Positions 1-12,000 of a DNA stretch of 64,000 nt are shown piece by piece. Where the stretch lies: positions 162,713,442 to 162,777,441 of the forward strand of contig CM061132.1 in NCBI GenBank assembly GCA_030789695.1, in the 5' to 3' direction. This DNA comes from Scilla litardierei (Eukaryota > Streptophyta > Magnoliopsida > Asparagales > Asparagaceae). Position numbers and translations under genes: made by a program. How positions within the stretch are numbered: the stretch's first letter is position 1; every line of letters starts with the position of its first letter. The notes beneath the pieces were generated by a model. It saw only the letters and a program-made list of their open reading frames with translations. It did no database searches and was not told the DNA's origin.

Positions 1-1
1 T

Positions 2-604
2 TTCCTACTTGACCGTTTCCAGGCCAAACCGGGGGCAAATTTCTACGAGCAGTTGCTTGGACTACGGCAGGAGGGGACGGTGTTGGACTTCCTGGGGAAG
101 TTCGAGGAGTTGGCAGGCAGGGTGAAGGGAGTGTCGGAAGACGTATTCTTGGGGGCATTTATGCGAGGGCTGAAGCCCTCGATACGAGCCGAGTTATGGA
201 TGCAAAGCCCCAGAGACCTAGAGCATGTGATTCGTCTGGCGTTGAGGGCGGAGGAGAAGCAGGCGGAGGAGCGGAGGATAAGAGGGACGTGGGGGGCGCC
301 ACAACAGAGGGACCCATCTACAGCAGCCGCCCCGAGACTACCGCCGGCCGCATCAGCCGGAGCGGTGAAGAAGGCAGGAGAAGCACGTCCTACGGAACAA
401 GGGCGGAGGATGACCGAGGCCGAGATGCGGGACAGGAGAGCCAGAGGGTTGTGCTTCCGTTGCGACGCGAAGTTCACCCCGGGCCATCGGTGTGCGAGCC
501 GGTTGCTGCAGATCACTATCGAGCCGGACGAGGAGGAATACATCGAACCAAAGGAGCCAGAAGAGGAGGTCGTTGGGGGCCCGCGAGCAGGAGCAGTACC
601 CTGA
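2..604 (+). pseudogene. Ty3/gypsy gag fragment (capsid C-terminal part and zinc knuckle)
   Basis: The frame is open from base 2, upstream of the first ATG at 53. It matches the gag of the intact element at 50062-55506 closely: the FYEQL..LRQEGTV segment, the MRGLKPSIRAEL block, then an Ala/Pro-rich linker and a CX2C...HXC zinc knuckle near residues 150-165 (GLCFRCD..FTPGHRC). After an acidic linker the frame ends at 604. The C-terminal end of the polyprotein (HLEDKVALLG) follows at once in another frame, so about 3.4 kb of pol has been removed. Gag coats and packages retroelement RNA. This copy could at most make a truncated gag. Confidence 0.85.
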
Positions 605-646
605 TTTCCACCTTGAGGACAAGGTGGCTCTTTTAGGGGCGGGTAT

Positions 647-1028
647 TGATGCGGCCGTACCATCTTCGGCAATCACGGGCCCAGACGGGACCCAAGAAGG
701 ATGGGTCACTTATTATCGGAGGCGTCGAAGGGCAGATTAGTCTTTTTGTTATATTGCTTTGTTTCCTAGGTTTTCTATTTATATCTAGGGCTAGCCGTCA
801 TGAGAGGGCATGCTTATTGTGTGAAGAACATTCTAAGTGTCAATTGTGAGGGTTTTAGACTTTGATCCGTTCATCAAAGTTAGGAGAGCGAGTTCCTCTC
901 GAAAGGGCTCAAATTATCTTGCTATTAGTTCTTCTCTTTTCTCAAAAATTCCTATAAAAATCTCGTCTTTTCCAATTTTTATTCCTTTTCTCGCTGATTT
1001 TCCCCTTGATACGATCCAAATCGTATCA
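647..1028 (+). repeat. 3' LTR of the truncated gypsy element (382 bp)
   Basis: It begins TGATGCGG just after the polypurine-like stretch and ends TCGTATCA. It shares the order and many words of the LTRs at 49616 and 55460 (the GGGCTAGCCGTC block, GTGAAGAACA, the GGAGAGCGAG..CTCTCGAAAG block, GATACGA...TCGTATCA end). It is clearly diverged from them, so it is a related family and not a copy of the same element. A TATA-like TATTTATATC lies near 777. Confidence 0.85.
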
Positions 1029-2289
1029 GATTACATGACAAATGAAAAAGAGAGCGCCTCTTTATCTGAAAAAAGATATTAGTTTCTTTTAGTAACCACA
1101 TTCAGAAAGACAAGTACGTCAAGGAGGTGTAATAGTCGTCTTGGGTGACATTTCAGTAGCCGAATTCCTTGAAATACTGTATATTGAACAGCTTATATAT
1201 ATATAGAATTTTCAAACGGTAAAGAACCTGTGGAACAGAATGTTAACATGACTCGTTTACATCATGGAATTTAAGTAACCATGGATATTACCAATTAATT
1301 TCACAATTTACACTATCAAGATTGTCCTTGATGGGTTGCATGCTGGTTATGTTCCCTCCCATAAGTATGGCTGGTCCTGCACACGAAGAAATTCCAGACC
1401 GAGGATATCTACATTTGTGTGGATTTATTAGGTGCTTACAGAAACTGCATCTTATTAGGGTATCAACATTTGTGAGGATATCTACTTTGGTTCTCTTCAG
1501 GAAGGAGTTTTCTTTCTAGGCATACTTGATGATAGCGATATTATTAGGGACATCTTTAATAATAACCGTCCTTATGATCTATTTTATCAGAAAATAAAGA
1601 GTAAGATGGATCATGTTTTAAAGTAAATCCGAGAGTTCAGGGGATGAACTGTTCAGTGTGTACAGACTACAGAGTATGTGGGTATACCGTCTTCTAGTAA
1701 TATTTGGCCAGTTGGTAAAAATGTAACTCATTTTCAGCAAACTATTAAGAATTGTAAAAGTATTACTAGTATACCAGAATATGTTTTTGAACTAAATAGT
1801 TACAACAATAGATGAAAATATTAGGGAACCAACTACTAGATAGTTGCACGAGAGCACACAGAGTTTCTTTGCACGGATCATTCTCACCTTCGAAAGCAAG
1901 ATTTTGAGACTTGGTAAAAACTGAAATGTTCGTAGTCAAATTTGACCATGACTGACCCAAAATCATGTTAGAAATTGGTTCAAAGCAAATTTTGCTCGCA
2001 ACCATATGTCTCTATGGAAAGGATGGAAAGCAAACGCTGGGCTAGATTGTCAAATTTGTAAAAGCTTCATTTTCATTTATCATCATCATTGTCATAGCCT
2101 TCATACCAAAAATTGGGATTGGCTTATGGACTCGATAGAAAGAATGTTGAATCTTGATTTTGTCGAATCATGATGTCAGATACTTGTTTTTACACATTAC
2201 GATCTAAACCTTTCTCTTCGGTCAAATCAAGATCTTTGTTATCCTTTCTTTTCACTTCATGCATGTTTTCTTCAGTTTACCTTTTTTCT
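1029..2289. other. AT-rich intergenic DNA, no gene recognised
   Basis: Only short open frames without recognisable protein similarity are present on either strand. I see no LTR ends, tRNA or clear repeat. It may be old, decayed transposon sequence. Confidence 0.5.
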
Positions 2290-3720
2290 CTTGATCTCAA
2301 CGTTTATATGCCCTGGTTTTTTAACGGGCACATCAAACGGTCTTCATTGTATATGGTCAAATCATATCAAACGATTTTCTCTCGCATTATCCTCTATATG
2401 GACCACACCTAACATCACTTGGATATCCTCATTTCTTAGTTTATCTTTTTTTGGTATTTACACACATCAACCGTAATATTCATATCTCTATCACACCCAT
2501 ACTTTGTTCGTGCTTTTTGTTAATAACCTAATATTTTGTACCATATAACAAAACTGGTCTAATTATCGTATTATACAATTTATCCTTTAGTTGCAATAGT
2601 ACATTTCGATCGCACAACATTTCATTACGGCTCTCCACTCGATCATCCTATTTTAATTCTATGATCATCTTTAGAATCCATGTATCATATTGGATAACTG
2701 ATACATGGTACTTAAAGTACTTATTGAGATACTTTTTCCATCCAACTTCATCACGTTATGATCTTTATGTCTTATTCTATTAGACTTGCATTCCGTATAC
2801 TCTGTTTTGTTGCTGCTAAATGTGAAATCTTGAGTTTCTAATATCTACTTTTAAAGCTCAAACTTTGCATTTTACTTCACTTTTGATCTCATCTATTAAA
2901 AATAATATCGTCTGCAACTAACATATATCAAGGCAACTCATCTTGAATATATCTAATGAGCTGATCCATCGATATAGCAAATAGGAGGGACTCAAAGCTG
3001 AATCTTGATGTCATTCAATGGTGATTGATAAGTTATCTATTATTTTATCATAAATCTTCACATCAGTGGTTGCTTCTTTATACATGTTTTAAATTAGAGT
3101 GACACACTTCAAAGGAACCACCTTCTTTATTAAAGCCCATCACAAAATCTCTCAAGGGACTTTATCGTAAGTTTTCTCCTCATCAATAAAGATCATTTGT
3201 ACATTTCTCTTCCTTGCTCAATACTGCTCTATAATATACCTGATGAGTAAGATTACATCTGTTGTCCAATGTCTTGTCATGAAACCAAATTGATTTTATG
3301 ATATAGTGACATTCTTTCGCAACCTAAACTTGATTATCTTTTCCCACAGTTTCATGGCATGACACATTAATTTAATTTCATGATAATTAGGGCAACTTTG
3401 TATATCACATTTATTTTTATACGGAAGTACCAAACTGTTGATCTACTTCTTTGGTATTCTATTTAAATTTCAAATTTTGTTGAACAATTTTAACATCCAT
3501 ATAATGATTATATCGCCTATACATTTCCATATTTCAATAGGAATCTCATCCGATCAACATGTTTTTTTAGTTTCATTCTCTTTAAAGATTCTCTCACTTA
3601 TCATATTCTGATTCTTCACTTAAAATTATGATTCCGCTCTTTCGAAGGAACCTCATTTTCTCATATATAATGCATATGCCTTTCATTAGAAGTTTGTCAA
3701 AATACTCTCTTCACCTTCAT
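2290..3720 (-). pseudogene. Decayed LINE (non-LTR retrotransposon) reverse transcriptase
   Basis: Read on the minus strand in shifting frames, the segment gives the plant LINE reverse-transcriptase series in order. Near 3420-3300 are VPLYKNK and the NY.EIKLM..MKLWE block. Near 3300-3180 come NQFGFM and a degraded ID.EK.YDKVP. Near 3000-2930 is a damaged QDSALSP followed by the remnant of the catalytic FADD region. Near 2640-2560 is a degraded W..SSGE..NVVRSK, and near 2470-2330 the MCVNTKK...NE.I and ARENRL region. Many stops and frameshifts interrupt it. No 5' ORF1 or poly(A) tail could be placed. It is an old, dead copy. Confidence 0.8.
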
Positions 3721-4735
3721 CTGATCTCTTCATTTGCTGTCTTTAATGTATTTAACTACACACAAGTCCTTTCACTTTTTTTCTTCATTCACACTAGTCG
3801 ATAGACATTCTTTCTCCTTCAACTGGATCCAACTTTTTATAAGCATCAACGTATCCATTGTATCTAACTTTTCGTATAACTCTTTTAGCTTGTTTCTTAA
3901 CTAATTTATATTTCTAAGGTATTATTTTCTATGCATATCTTAATGTTTTCATAGTTGTCACGTTTAGTTCTAACGACATCATTTACTTACTCGTTCGATT
4001 AAACTGGATCTGATTGTGCACTACATTTAAATACATCTAGTGCTTCTGTGGTTATCATTTTAATGCAATCTTTCATCTTCTTCCGCATAATATTATGCCC
4101 CCCTAAACTCCCAATCAGCCTCTTTGAGAACCATTTCTTATATATTTGAAATAAAACGATTAAAAATATGACAGGACACTTTTAAAGTTTTTTAAAAAAT
4201 AATTATGATCTTTGAGTCACGCTAGCATTTGTTCATGGTTGCTCATATTTATTTTTTTAAATAGATTGAATCTGGGGTTGCCAACATTGCCTTTTTGAAT
4301 AGGTCTCCATTTGCTTTTTTTGAACCTAACTAGAACCTAAAATCTGAATCCATGCTTGGATATTGTTAGAAACAATTAGACCTTTTATTAAACAGATCTT
4401 ATTACGGTTTATTTTGAACCAACAAAAATTCAAAAAAATACATTCCATTTTGATTAAAATATGCAGAAAATCTCCTAGATGAACAATACATCCTATTTTC
4501 AGAGTTCAATCCCCTTATCCAACAGGGATTCCTCAACGAATTAAAACCCTTCTTACTAGTGGCCATCACCTAAAAAGTGTGTTTGATCTACTAATTAGGA
4601 GGCTTTAAACAAATCAATGACTCATGTCTCCATACTGGAATCTCAATCCCCACTATCCACCATTTGACCTAATCCCTTAAACATCTCAAATTTGCTCTCC
4701 GGTCAATCGGGACATGTTCTAAAATCCGGTTGGGA
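3721..4735. other. AT-rich DNA, possibly the 5' continuation of the LINE relic
   Basis: No open frame or domain is readable. The part next to 3720 may still belong to the LINE on the minus strand, but no motif supports a boundary. The rest shows no clear structure. Confidence 0.4.
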
Positions 4736-5532
4736 GCTTTTATTTCACAAAATAGAAAACCAAGGCTTCCCAAACCCGGGTTTGATAATTAATTAAAAAA
4801 TACAACCAATTTTGAACGTGAATGTTAATGTGGCCTAAAGCTGGTTGATTGTTGCAAATATTTTTTAACTTGGTCAAAAATTAAAATTAATGTAAACCTT
4901 ACAATTTATTAAAAATTTCCAACATGAAACTCTAACCCAAGTTTGTGAGGACAATTTTTTTTTAAAAAGTTTGATTTTAAAAATAATTTTAATTTTTTGA
5001 ACAAGTTTAGTATACTTACAAAAATTGACCAATTTCGTGCCACATCATCATTTGCGCTTGAAGTTGGTTGTCATATTTTAAATGATTTTTCACATGGGGT
5101 TCCCAACCTTGTGTTTATGAACAGCTCTTGGGTTGACCTTTTATTTCAAAAAATAGAAATCCATTTCTTCCAAACCCTGAGTTCGACATTTAATTAAAAA
5201 ATACAATCAATATGAATATTGACGTGGCCCACAGTTGGTCTATTTTTGTAAATATTTTTAAACTTGGTCAAAAATTACAATTATTGTAACATCACAATTT
5301 ATTTAAAATGTCAAATATGAAACTGCAACCCAAGTTTTCGAGGAATTAGTTTTTAAAAAGTTTGATTTTTAACATAATTTTAATTTTTCGGAACAAGCTT
5401 AATATACTTACGAAATTTGACCAATTTCACGTTACATCAACATTTGCATGTGAAGTTGGTCATCATATTTTTAAATTGATTTTTAACATGGGGCTACGAA
5501 CCCAGTGTTTTTGAACAGCTCTTGGGTTGACC
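4736..5532. repeat. Two tandem copies of a ~394-bp AT-rich unit
   Basis: About 4736-5138 and 5139-5532 align along their length. Shared landmarks are TTTATTTCA.AAAATAGAAA, AATTAAAAAATACAA, AACTTGGTCAAAAATTA, GTTTGATTTT, TGACCAATTTC and a closing ACAGCTCTTGGGTTGACCTT at 5121 and 5515, which gives the 394-bp period. The copies are diverged by many substitutions and small indels. A further dispersed partial copy lies at about 8262-8430. No coding capacity is seen. Confidence 0.75.
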
Positions 5533-5881
5533 TTAGATCAAATTTGAGATTGGACGGTTAATGATGGGGATTGTTGTGATTGGAGACATGAGGACATGTT
5601 GATTTTGCAAAGTTGCACATGTAGTGAGGGTGTTAGCGATCACACACTTTTGAGTGATGGCAACCCATGAAAGAAGTTTTAATTTGTTGAGGGATCTTTG
5701 CGAGATAAGAGGTTTGAACTTTGAAAGTGTGGGTGTTAAATGAAAATAGGCCACAATATGATGTGGTCAAGCAAAGTCAAATCTTTTTGACCGACATCGA
5801 AGCATAGATCTGGATTTAGATTCTGATTTTGGTTGAATGGGGCCAGCGTTCAATAACGCGAGATTAGGAACACTAGGTTTC
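5533..5881. other. Intergenic, nothing recognised
   Basis: Flanking DNA between the tandem repeat and the next LTR. No open frame with recognisable similarity and no repeat structure is seen. Confidence 0.4.
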
Positions 5882-6209
5882 TGATGAGGCAGCATCCTAT
5901 AAAGGGTAGATTTGTAATTTCATAAAAGTTCTGTGGCATTTTTGTGATTTTAGGGGCGATGGGGGGTATTTCTGTAATATGTTGAAAATCAGATTAGTAT
6001 TTATATGGGGATTAGGGATTTTATGTTTAATTTTGATAGAAAACGTGTGAGAGGTTGATAGATTTCCTCTTTTGTGGAGTGTGGCATCTGCTCAAATCGG
6101 TGGCTTGGGAGAGCGGTACACCTCTCGAACGTGGCGAACTATCTTTATTTTCTTATTATTTCCAATAAAAATCAGATTTTTCCTCTTCAAATCCTAGCCG
6201 ATTTTATCA
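5882..6209 (+). repeat. 5' LTR of the 5.9-8.3 kb gypsy derivative
   Basis: It starts TGATGAGGCAGCATCC and ends TTTTATCA just before the primer-binding site. It aligns along its length with 7933-8266, sharing CATCCTATAAAGG, AATCAGATTAGTATTTATATGGGG, GGGATTTTATGTT and CTATCTTTATTTTCTTATTATTTCC. Confidence 0.85.
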
Positions 6210-6211
6210 AT

Positions 6212-6223
6212 TGGTATCAGAGC
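6212..6223 (+). other. Primer-binding site for initiator tRNA-Met
   Basis: TGGTATCAGAGC, complementary to the 3' end of plant initiator methionine tRNA, lies three bases inside the 5' LTR end. This is the standard minus-strand primer site of plant LTR elements. Confidence 0.9.
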
Positions 6224-6236
6224 GGTTCGATCTTGA

Positions 6237-7925
6237 TGACGGCGAGGAAAGTTGATGCCTTGGAGAAAAAATTCGGGAGTGAAGTAGAAACCCTAAAAGA
6301 GCAACATCAAGAGATGGAGAAGATGTCATCAATTTAGGAGAGGATCGTTTATCAACTACAATCGTCCATGGCATCAATGATAAATGAGATGTTGGAAACC
6401 CTAATGAAGAAAGAAGATCCTGTGAAAGTAGACCTGGAAGGCGGGAGTAGAGCATGATGGATCTAGGGTGAAAGACGCTACTTTCAGCCAAATGGAAGGA
6501 AAAAGTTGGGGAATACGTCGAAGGACTTCTATTCGATGCGGATTGAGATTCCGAGGAAGCGGTGAAAGACAGCGAGGGGGGTTGCTGCCCCGGAAGCCCT
6601 ACCTATGGCTGGGGGCCTCAGTAGGGCCTGGAGCCTGGTGGCCCTCCAGGGGCTTGCCGAGCCCTTGCAGGGCCGCAAGGAGCCTCACGGCCCCCTGGCG
6701 GCCTGTCAAGCTCTTTTCAGGCACATGCAGGGCCATAGGGAGCCACACGGCCCCTTGGCGGTCTACTAAGACCTCGACAACCACTTGGAGCACCTCCAGG
6801 GGCCTAATGATGACTTGGAAGGCATCCAGGGGCCATATAACCCCCCCGGTTTGCTGTAGATACGATGGCGACCACTTCTGGCCTATGAGTTTTCTGATGA
6901 TAACGACGAGGACTCATGCTATGAGGAGGAAGGTAATGACTTAGTTTGGGCCGATGTTGACTAGGGCGGTAATGGTGACGGAGGAGGCGACCCATTGAGG
7001 GGTTATGGGCGACATAGGGAGATACGGCGGGACAATTATCATCTACACTTACTATAGACATGCCAGAGAGCGAGCGTGCCATGAGAGTTTTGGGATTGAT
7101 GACAGAGTGAGGAAGCTGAAGATGACACTGTTCTAAGGGGATGATCCTTACACCTGGATTTACGGAACTGAGAGATTTTTTGCGGTGACACGCCTGACGG
7201 AGAGGCAAGAAATGGAGGCGGTTGGCATCTGCTTCGAATGGAAGGCACTCTCTTGGTTTCAATGGAGGGAACAATGTGACATATACGCTTACGAGAGGAG
7301 CTCAGGGACTGCTTGGTAAATAGATTTCGAGACCATATGGAGAAAACTTACAGGAGCAATTGCTGGCACTCAGGCAAGATGAGACCGTCAAGGAGTACAA
7401 CAAGAAGTTCGAGGTGCTCTCATGACATGTGAGGGGAGTACCGGAGGTGACTTTGGAGGGGAGCTTCATAAAGGGACTCAAAGCAAACATCCGTGCTGAG
7501 CTCCGCATTCAGAGGCCTAAGGGATTACTGGACACTATGGAGTTAGCCTAGATGGTGGATGATCGTCTCACAAAGGAGCAGAGGTCTAAGGGAGGCTGGA
7601 GTGGATCCACTTTTCGCCGTCGGAATCAGTAGGGAGTAAGGTACCAGCAGGAGGAGATCAACCCAACAATGAAAAGAACAATGAGCCTCGGTCGGAAGGA
7701 CTGTTTAGACACATGACAACTGTTGAGATGTGGGACAAGCGGTTGAATGGATTATTCTTCAGCTGCGATGAAAAGTTCAACCCAGTGCATCATCGTCGCG
7801 ATCGCACTCTCTAGCTGTTGATAGCAGGCGGAGATGAGCCGGGAGGAGACGCACATCTCCACTTAGAATAGTATGTCCATGGTTTTCATGACACCACCTT
7901 GAGGACAAGGTGATTTTTCGGAGGT
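6237..7925 (+). pseudogene. Ty3/gypsy gag remnant with Gly/Pro-rich tract
   Basis: A start at 6237 (MTARKVDALEKK...) opens a short frame, as in the gag at 9048 and 50062. A GC-rich stretch with repeated GGGCC/CAGGGG words follows at about 6590-6840 and corresponds to the collagen-like tract of the intact element. After that come frame fragments for the capsid (WIYGTERFFAVTRLTE near 7155-7205, KALSWFQWRE near 7240-7270) and a damaged zinc knuckle (FSCDEKFNPVHH near 7755-7795). The polyprotein end follows directly. Many stops and frameshifts. It is not functional. Confidence 0.75.
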
Positions 7926-7932
7926 GGAGTAA

Positions 7933-8266
7933 TGATGATGCCGCATCCTATAAAGGACAGATCTGTAATTTCAGTATAGTTTTGTGGTGTTTTCGTAATT
8001 TTCAGGGGCGAGAAGTATTTTTGTAATTGTTGAAAATCAGATTAGTATTTATATGGGGCTTAAAGGGATTAGGGATTTTATGTTGAATCTTGAGAATATG
8101 TGAGAGGTTGGTAGATTCTTTTTTGGGTGAAGAGTGCGGCCATCCTCTCGAATCGGTAGCTTGTGAAGCGGTCTATCTCGCGAATGTGGCCATCTATCTT
8201 TATTTTCTTATTATTTCCAATAAAAATCATATTTTTCCTCTTCAAACCCTAGAGGATCCTACCCAT
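7933..8266 (+). repeat. 3' LTR of the 5.9-8.3 kb gypsy derivative
   Basis: It follows the purine-rich GGAGGTGGAGTAA and begins TGATGATGCCGCATCC. It aligns with 5882-6209 to about 8266. The exact 3' end is blurred by substitutions. Confidence 0.8.
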
Positions 8267-8654
8267 TTTTTATTTCATAATAAACAAGAAACTTGGGGTT
8301 TCCAACCTTAGGTTTAAAATCAATTAAAAAATAAATATGGTCAACTTCGGGCATGAGAATTGTCGTGGCCTGATGTTGGTAGATTTTTGTAAACTAAATT
8401 TAAAGTTTGATAAAAATCTTCAAAAATTATCCTTGCAAAAACCAAAACTTCAAATGAGGAGCCAAAACCCAGGAGAACCTAGTTGTTAAACCTTGTCTCA
8501 AATTTAGAAGGATTTTTGTGATATTAAGACTAGTGACATAGGGAATTATTATATTACTGAATACTGAGTGAAGTTATAAAGTAAGAATCCATTTTCCTTA
8601 ATTGTGGGCACCTTTTTTCTTTAGAGCACAGTATGCCCCGATGGGTTATGGTGA
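8267..8654. repeat. Partial dispersed copy of the 394-bp repeat plus unassigned DNA
   Basis: About 8265-8430 resembles the tandem unit at 4.74-5.53 kb (TTTATTTCATAATAAACAAGAAA, CCAACCTTAGG, AATTAAAAAATA, GTGGCCTGATGTTGGTAGATTTTTGTAAA). The remainder up to 8654 shows nothing recognisable. Confidence 0.5.
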
Positions 8655-9023
8655 TGATGGAATCATCACTTATCAGCAATGGCACAAGAGGGTTGGGGCG
8701 ACAAATTATCTTCATGGGCATTTTCATAATTTTGGGGTGGGGTGGGGAGGGGGGTTCTGTAATTTTAGGAAAAACTGATTGTTATATTAGTGGGGTGTTA
8801 GAGAGATGAGATTATGTTGAATATTGTGTAAGAATTCTCTAGGAGGTTGAGTGAACCCCAAGATTATGGAGAGTGGACATCCTCTTGAATTGGTGGCTTG
8901 GAAGAGCGGTCCACCTCTCAAACATGGCTAGTTATGCTTTATATTCCTTTCAAATCCAATTAAAACCAGATCTTTATTTTCCAAAATCCTATTTTTACTT
9001 CACAAACTCAAGAAAACTTATCA
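8655..9023 (+). repeat. 5' LTR (369 bp) of the 8.7-13.0 kb gypsy element
   Basis: Starts TGATGGAATCATCACTT and ends AAACTTATCA. It aligns along its length with 12662-13023, for example GTTATGTTGAATATTGTGTAAGAATTCTCTA and the CATCCTCTTGAATTG block. Confidence 0.88.
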
Positions 9024-9026
9024 AAT

Positions 9027-9038
9027 TGGTATCAGAGC
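9027..9038 (+). other. Primer-binding site for initiator tRNA-Met
   Basis: TGGTATCAGAGC three bases after the 5' LTR end. Confidence 0.9.
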
Positions 9039-9047
9039 AAAATCCTG

Positions 9048-12000
9048 ATGGTGAATGTGGAAAACGTGGATGCTTTGGAAGAAAAATTCGGAAGCGATGT
9101 CGAAACCTTAAAGGATCAAAAGCAAAATTTGGGAAGCGAGGTGAAATCCCTCAAGGAAAAATTATCTATGGTCAAATTTTTGATGGAGATCTTGGAGATC
9201 GATTGCCAAATACATTGCGTGGAGGAGTTGACCAAGTTGATGACTTTGAGGGTGACAACTCCGTCTAAGGCAAAGGGCGCGAGCTTTGCCGAAGGAAAAA
9301 GCATAAGTGAAGATCAAAACTTGTACGACGAAGATCGAAGGAGAAATGGAAGATTTTTGGTAGGTGACAAGGTAAAAGTTGCCAGCTTTGAAGAATAATA
9401 TCCACAGAGTCCGATTTAAGGCCACACGGCCTATGGGATAAAGAGGATATCAACGACCACTGATGGCAACAGGAGAGTGGCGGTGGCCCCCACCACATTT
9501 GTCAGGGTGGGCGAGCCCCGACAGGGCGCCTAGGGCTCGCGGCCCCTGAGCAATCCGCCAGGGCCTTCTCGAGCAGCAATAGGGCCGCCATGTCACCTTG
9601 GACCTACGACAGGGCCACCAGGGGCCTCCTGCCCCCCAGGCGGCTTGCCAGGAGGCGAGCGGCATCCTAGGAGGCCGTCGAAGGTCTGGCTTGGACATTG
9701 CGGACTTTCAGGGGCCCCGCGGCCCCTGGTTCGCTAAGAGACGTCGATGACGGGTTTCAGACTACGAGGCGCCTGAAGATTACCATGAAGATGATCCGAT
9801 CTACGAGGACGGAGGGGACTCCGATTAGGACGATGACGATTTAGGAAACAATGACAAGGCTAATAGAGCCCCCATTGAGTGGATTTGGGCAATCCAAGAA
9901 GATACGACAGAATACCTATTAGCCTTACCATAATGGGCATCCCGGGGAGAGAGTTGGTCATAGGAATCTTGGTGTTGATGGCAAGATTAAGAATTTGAAG
10001 ATGTCGCTGTTTGAGGGGGATGATCCTTATAGGTGGATTTGTCATGCGAAAAGATTTTTTGCAGTGACCTGCCTGACAAAGGAAGAGAAATTAAACGCGG
10101 ATGGTAAATGCTTTGAAGGAAAGACCCTTTCTTGGTTCCAATGGATGGAACATAGACGACCCATGTATTCATAGGAGGAGTTTAATAACTACTTGGTAGG
10201 CCATTTGCGGGACACTCAGAGAAGGAACTTACAGGAGCAGCTCTTTGCACATAGGCAAGAGGGCACCGTTAGGGAGTGCATGAAGAAATTTGAGGTGCTA
10301 TCAGGACAAGTATGAGGGATACCAAAAGAGAAGATATTGTAGAGGAGATTCATGAATGGGCTTAAGGCAAACATCCGTACTGAGCCCTACATACATATAC
10401 CATGGAGGCTGTTGAACACGATGGACCTGTCCCAAATGATAGAGGATCGACTTATAGAGAAGCGATATGCCAGTGGGCTTGGGGCGAATCCATGTTTTGC
10501 AGCCAGGTACCGGCATGGGCGGCATGAGGACAGAAAGCGTCTACGGGGAGAGATCAGCCCAGTAAAGAGACGACCAGTGAGCCATGACCAATAGGACAAT
10601 TCATACGCATGACAGATGCAGAGATGAGGGACAAGCATGTGAAGGGATTGTGTTACCGCTGTGAAGAAAAACTTACCCCATGGCATCGGCATTGAGATTG
10701 TAAACTTTAGCAGTTGATAGTAGACAAGGAGGATGAGAGGTTCTGGGGGTAGAGGCAGAGGAGACAGAAGATCAGGAGCATCTCTATTTGGACGTCGCGG
10801 AGGTGTTGTTACACTCTGTGGTGGGGTTCACCACCCTGAACCACACCATGAAGTTGACGGAAATGATTTCAGATTGGAAGGTTACAATGCTCATTGATAG
10901 TGGGGCCACCCACATCTTCATCTCCAATAGGGTTATGGAGCAGCATGACCTGTAGTTGGTAGACACTGAGAGTTTTGGGGTGATGATGGGAACCGGAAAG
11001 ATGATGCGCAGCAGAGGAGTGTGTCGCAAACTTGTTCTGATGCTCCAGGACATTCGGGTTATGTAGGATTTTTTTGTCGCTTGACTTGGGCAGCATCGAT
11101 GTGAAATTGGGGATGAGGTGGTTGCAGTCACTGGGGGACATGAGGATCAATTGGAAGCTGCTGCGTATAGAGTTCTAGGACGAAGGGAGGACATCAACAC
11201 TTCTGGGTGATCCCAGCCTATGCCAAACCATAGTTTTCCTGAAAATTATGGCAAAGGCAATCCTGTCGGGGGTGGATTTTTAGTGGGGCTACATGGCTTA
11301 GTAGGGTAGGACGTCGAGGAGGAGCAGATCATTCTCGTCGTGGTACAACAGCTATTGATTCAGTTTGAGGGAGTGTTACAGACATCCCATGGTCTTCCTT
11401 CACCACAGGATCATGAGCATGCTATAGTCATGCGGTGAGGGAGTCTCACATATCAGCGTGAGGCCCTACTGTTACTCCAGGTGCAGAAGGACGAGATCAA
11501 GCGTATGATTAAAGAGATAGGTTTCGGGGTTATTCTGCCCAACGTGCAGAAGGACGATGGCTTCTGGAGGTTTGCTGCAGCCCCTGTCTTTACCAGATCG
11601 AGTTTGGGAGGAGGTGACGATGGATTTCATCGAGAGATTATCGAAGTCAGTTGGATTTTCAGTCATTCTTGTTGTGGTAGATCATCTCAGTAAGGATGCA
11701 CACTTTGTAGCTCGTCGACATCCCTATACCGATGTGTCAGTTACAGAGGTGTTTCTATATGAGGTGGTATAACTACATTGCATACCAGAGTCCATCCTAT
11801 CAGATAACTTGTGTTTTTGAGTCATTTTTGAAGGTAGCTCTTCAGAATGTAGGGAATGCTACTGAAGCAGCGCACAATTTATCATCCCCTGACTGACAGC
11901 CAGTCAGCCCGAGGTTGTCAACAGGTGCATTGAGAGTTCTTTGTGTTGCTTCGTTCTAGAGACCGAGGCAGTGTGCGAGGTGGTTGGCTTGGGCAGAATA

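Larger units (their letters stand above)
1..1028 (+). mobile_element. 3' part of an internally deleted Ty3/gypsy LTR element
   Basis: A gag reading frame runs in from the left edge. It is followed directly by the last codons of a gypsy polyprotein (a HLEDKV-type end around 607-630), a purine-rich tract, and an LTR at 647-1028. Protease, reverse transcriptase, RNase H and integrase are missing. The same parts appear in the same order in the intact element at 49616-55880, which served as the reference for reading this one. The 5' LTR and start of gag lie outside the window, so no target duplication can be checked. Confidence 0.85.
5882..8266 (+). mobile_element. Decayed gag-only Ty3/gypsy element with both LTRs
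   Basis: Two related LTRs (5882-6209 and 7933-about 8266) flank a 1.7-kb interior. The interior holds a primer-binding site at 6212-6223, a gag remnant and, at 7895-7930, the extreme polyprotein end (HLEDKV) and polypurine tract. Protease, RT, RNase H and integrase are absent. The 3' boundary is uncertain by a few bases and I see no convincing target duplication. Divergence between the LTRs shows an old insertion. Confidence 0.85.

Noticed and set aside
5882..8430. The 5.9-8.3 kb gypsy derivative inserted into a third unit of the 394-bp repeat
   Set aside because: Only its right flank resembles the unit. The left flank does not provide the matching half, so insertion into the repeat is not supported.
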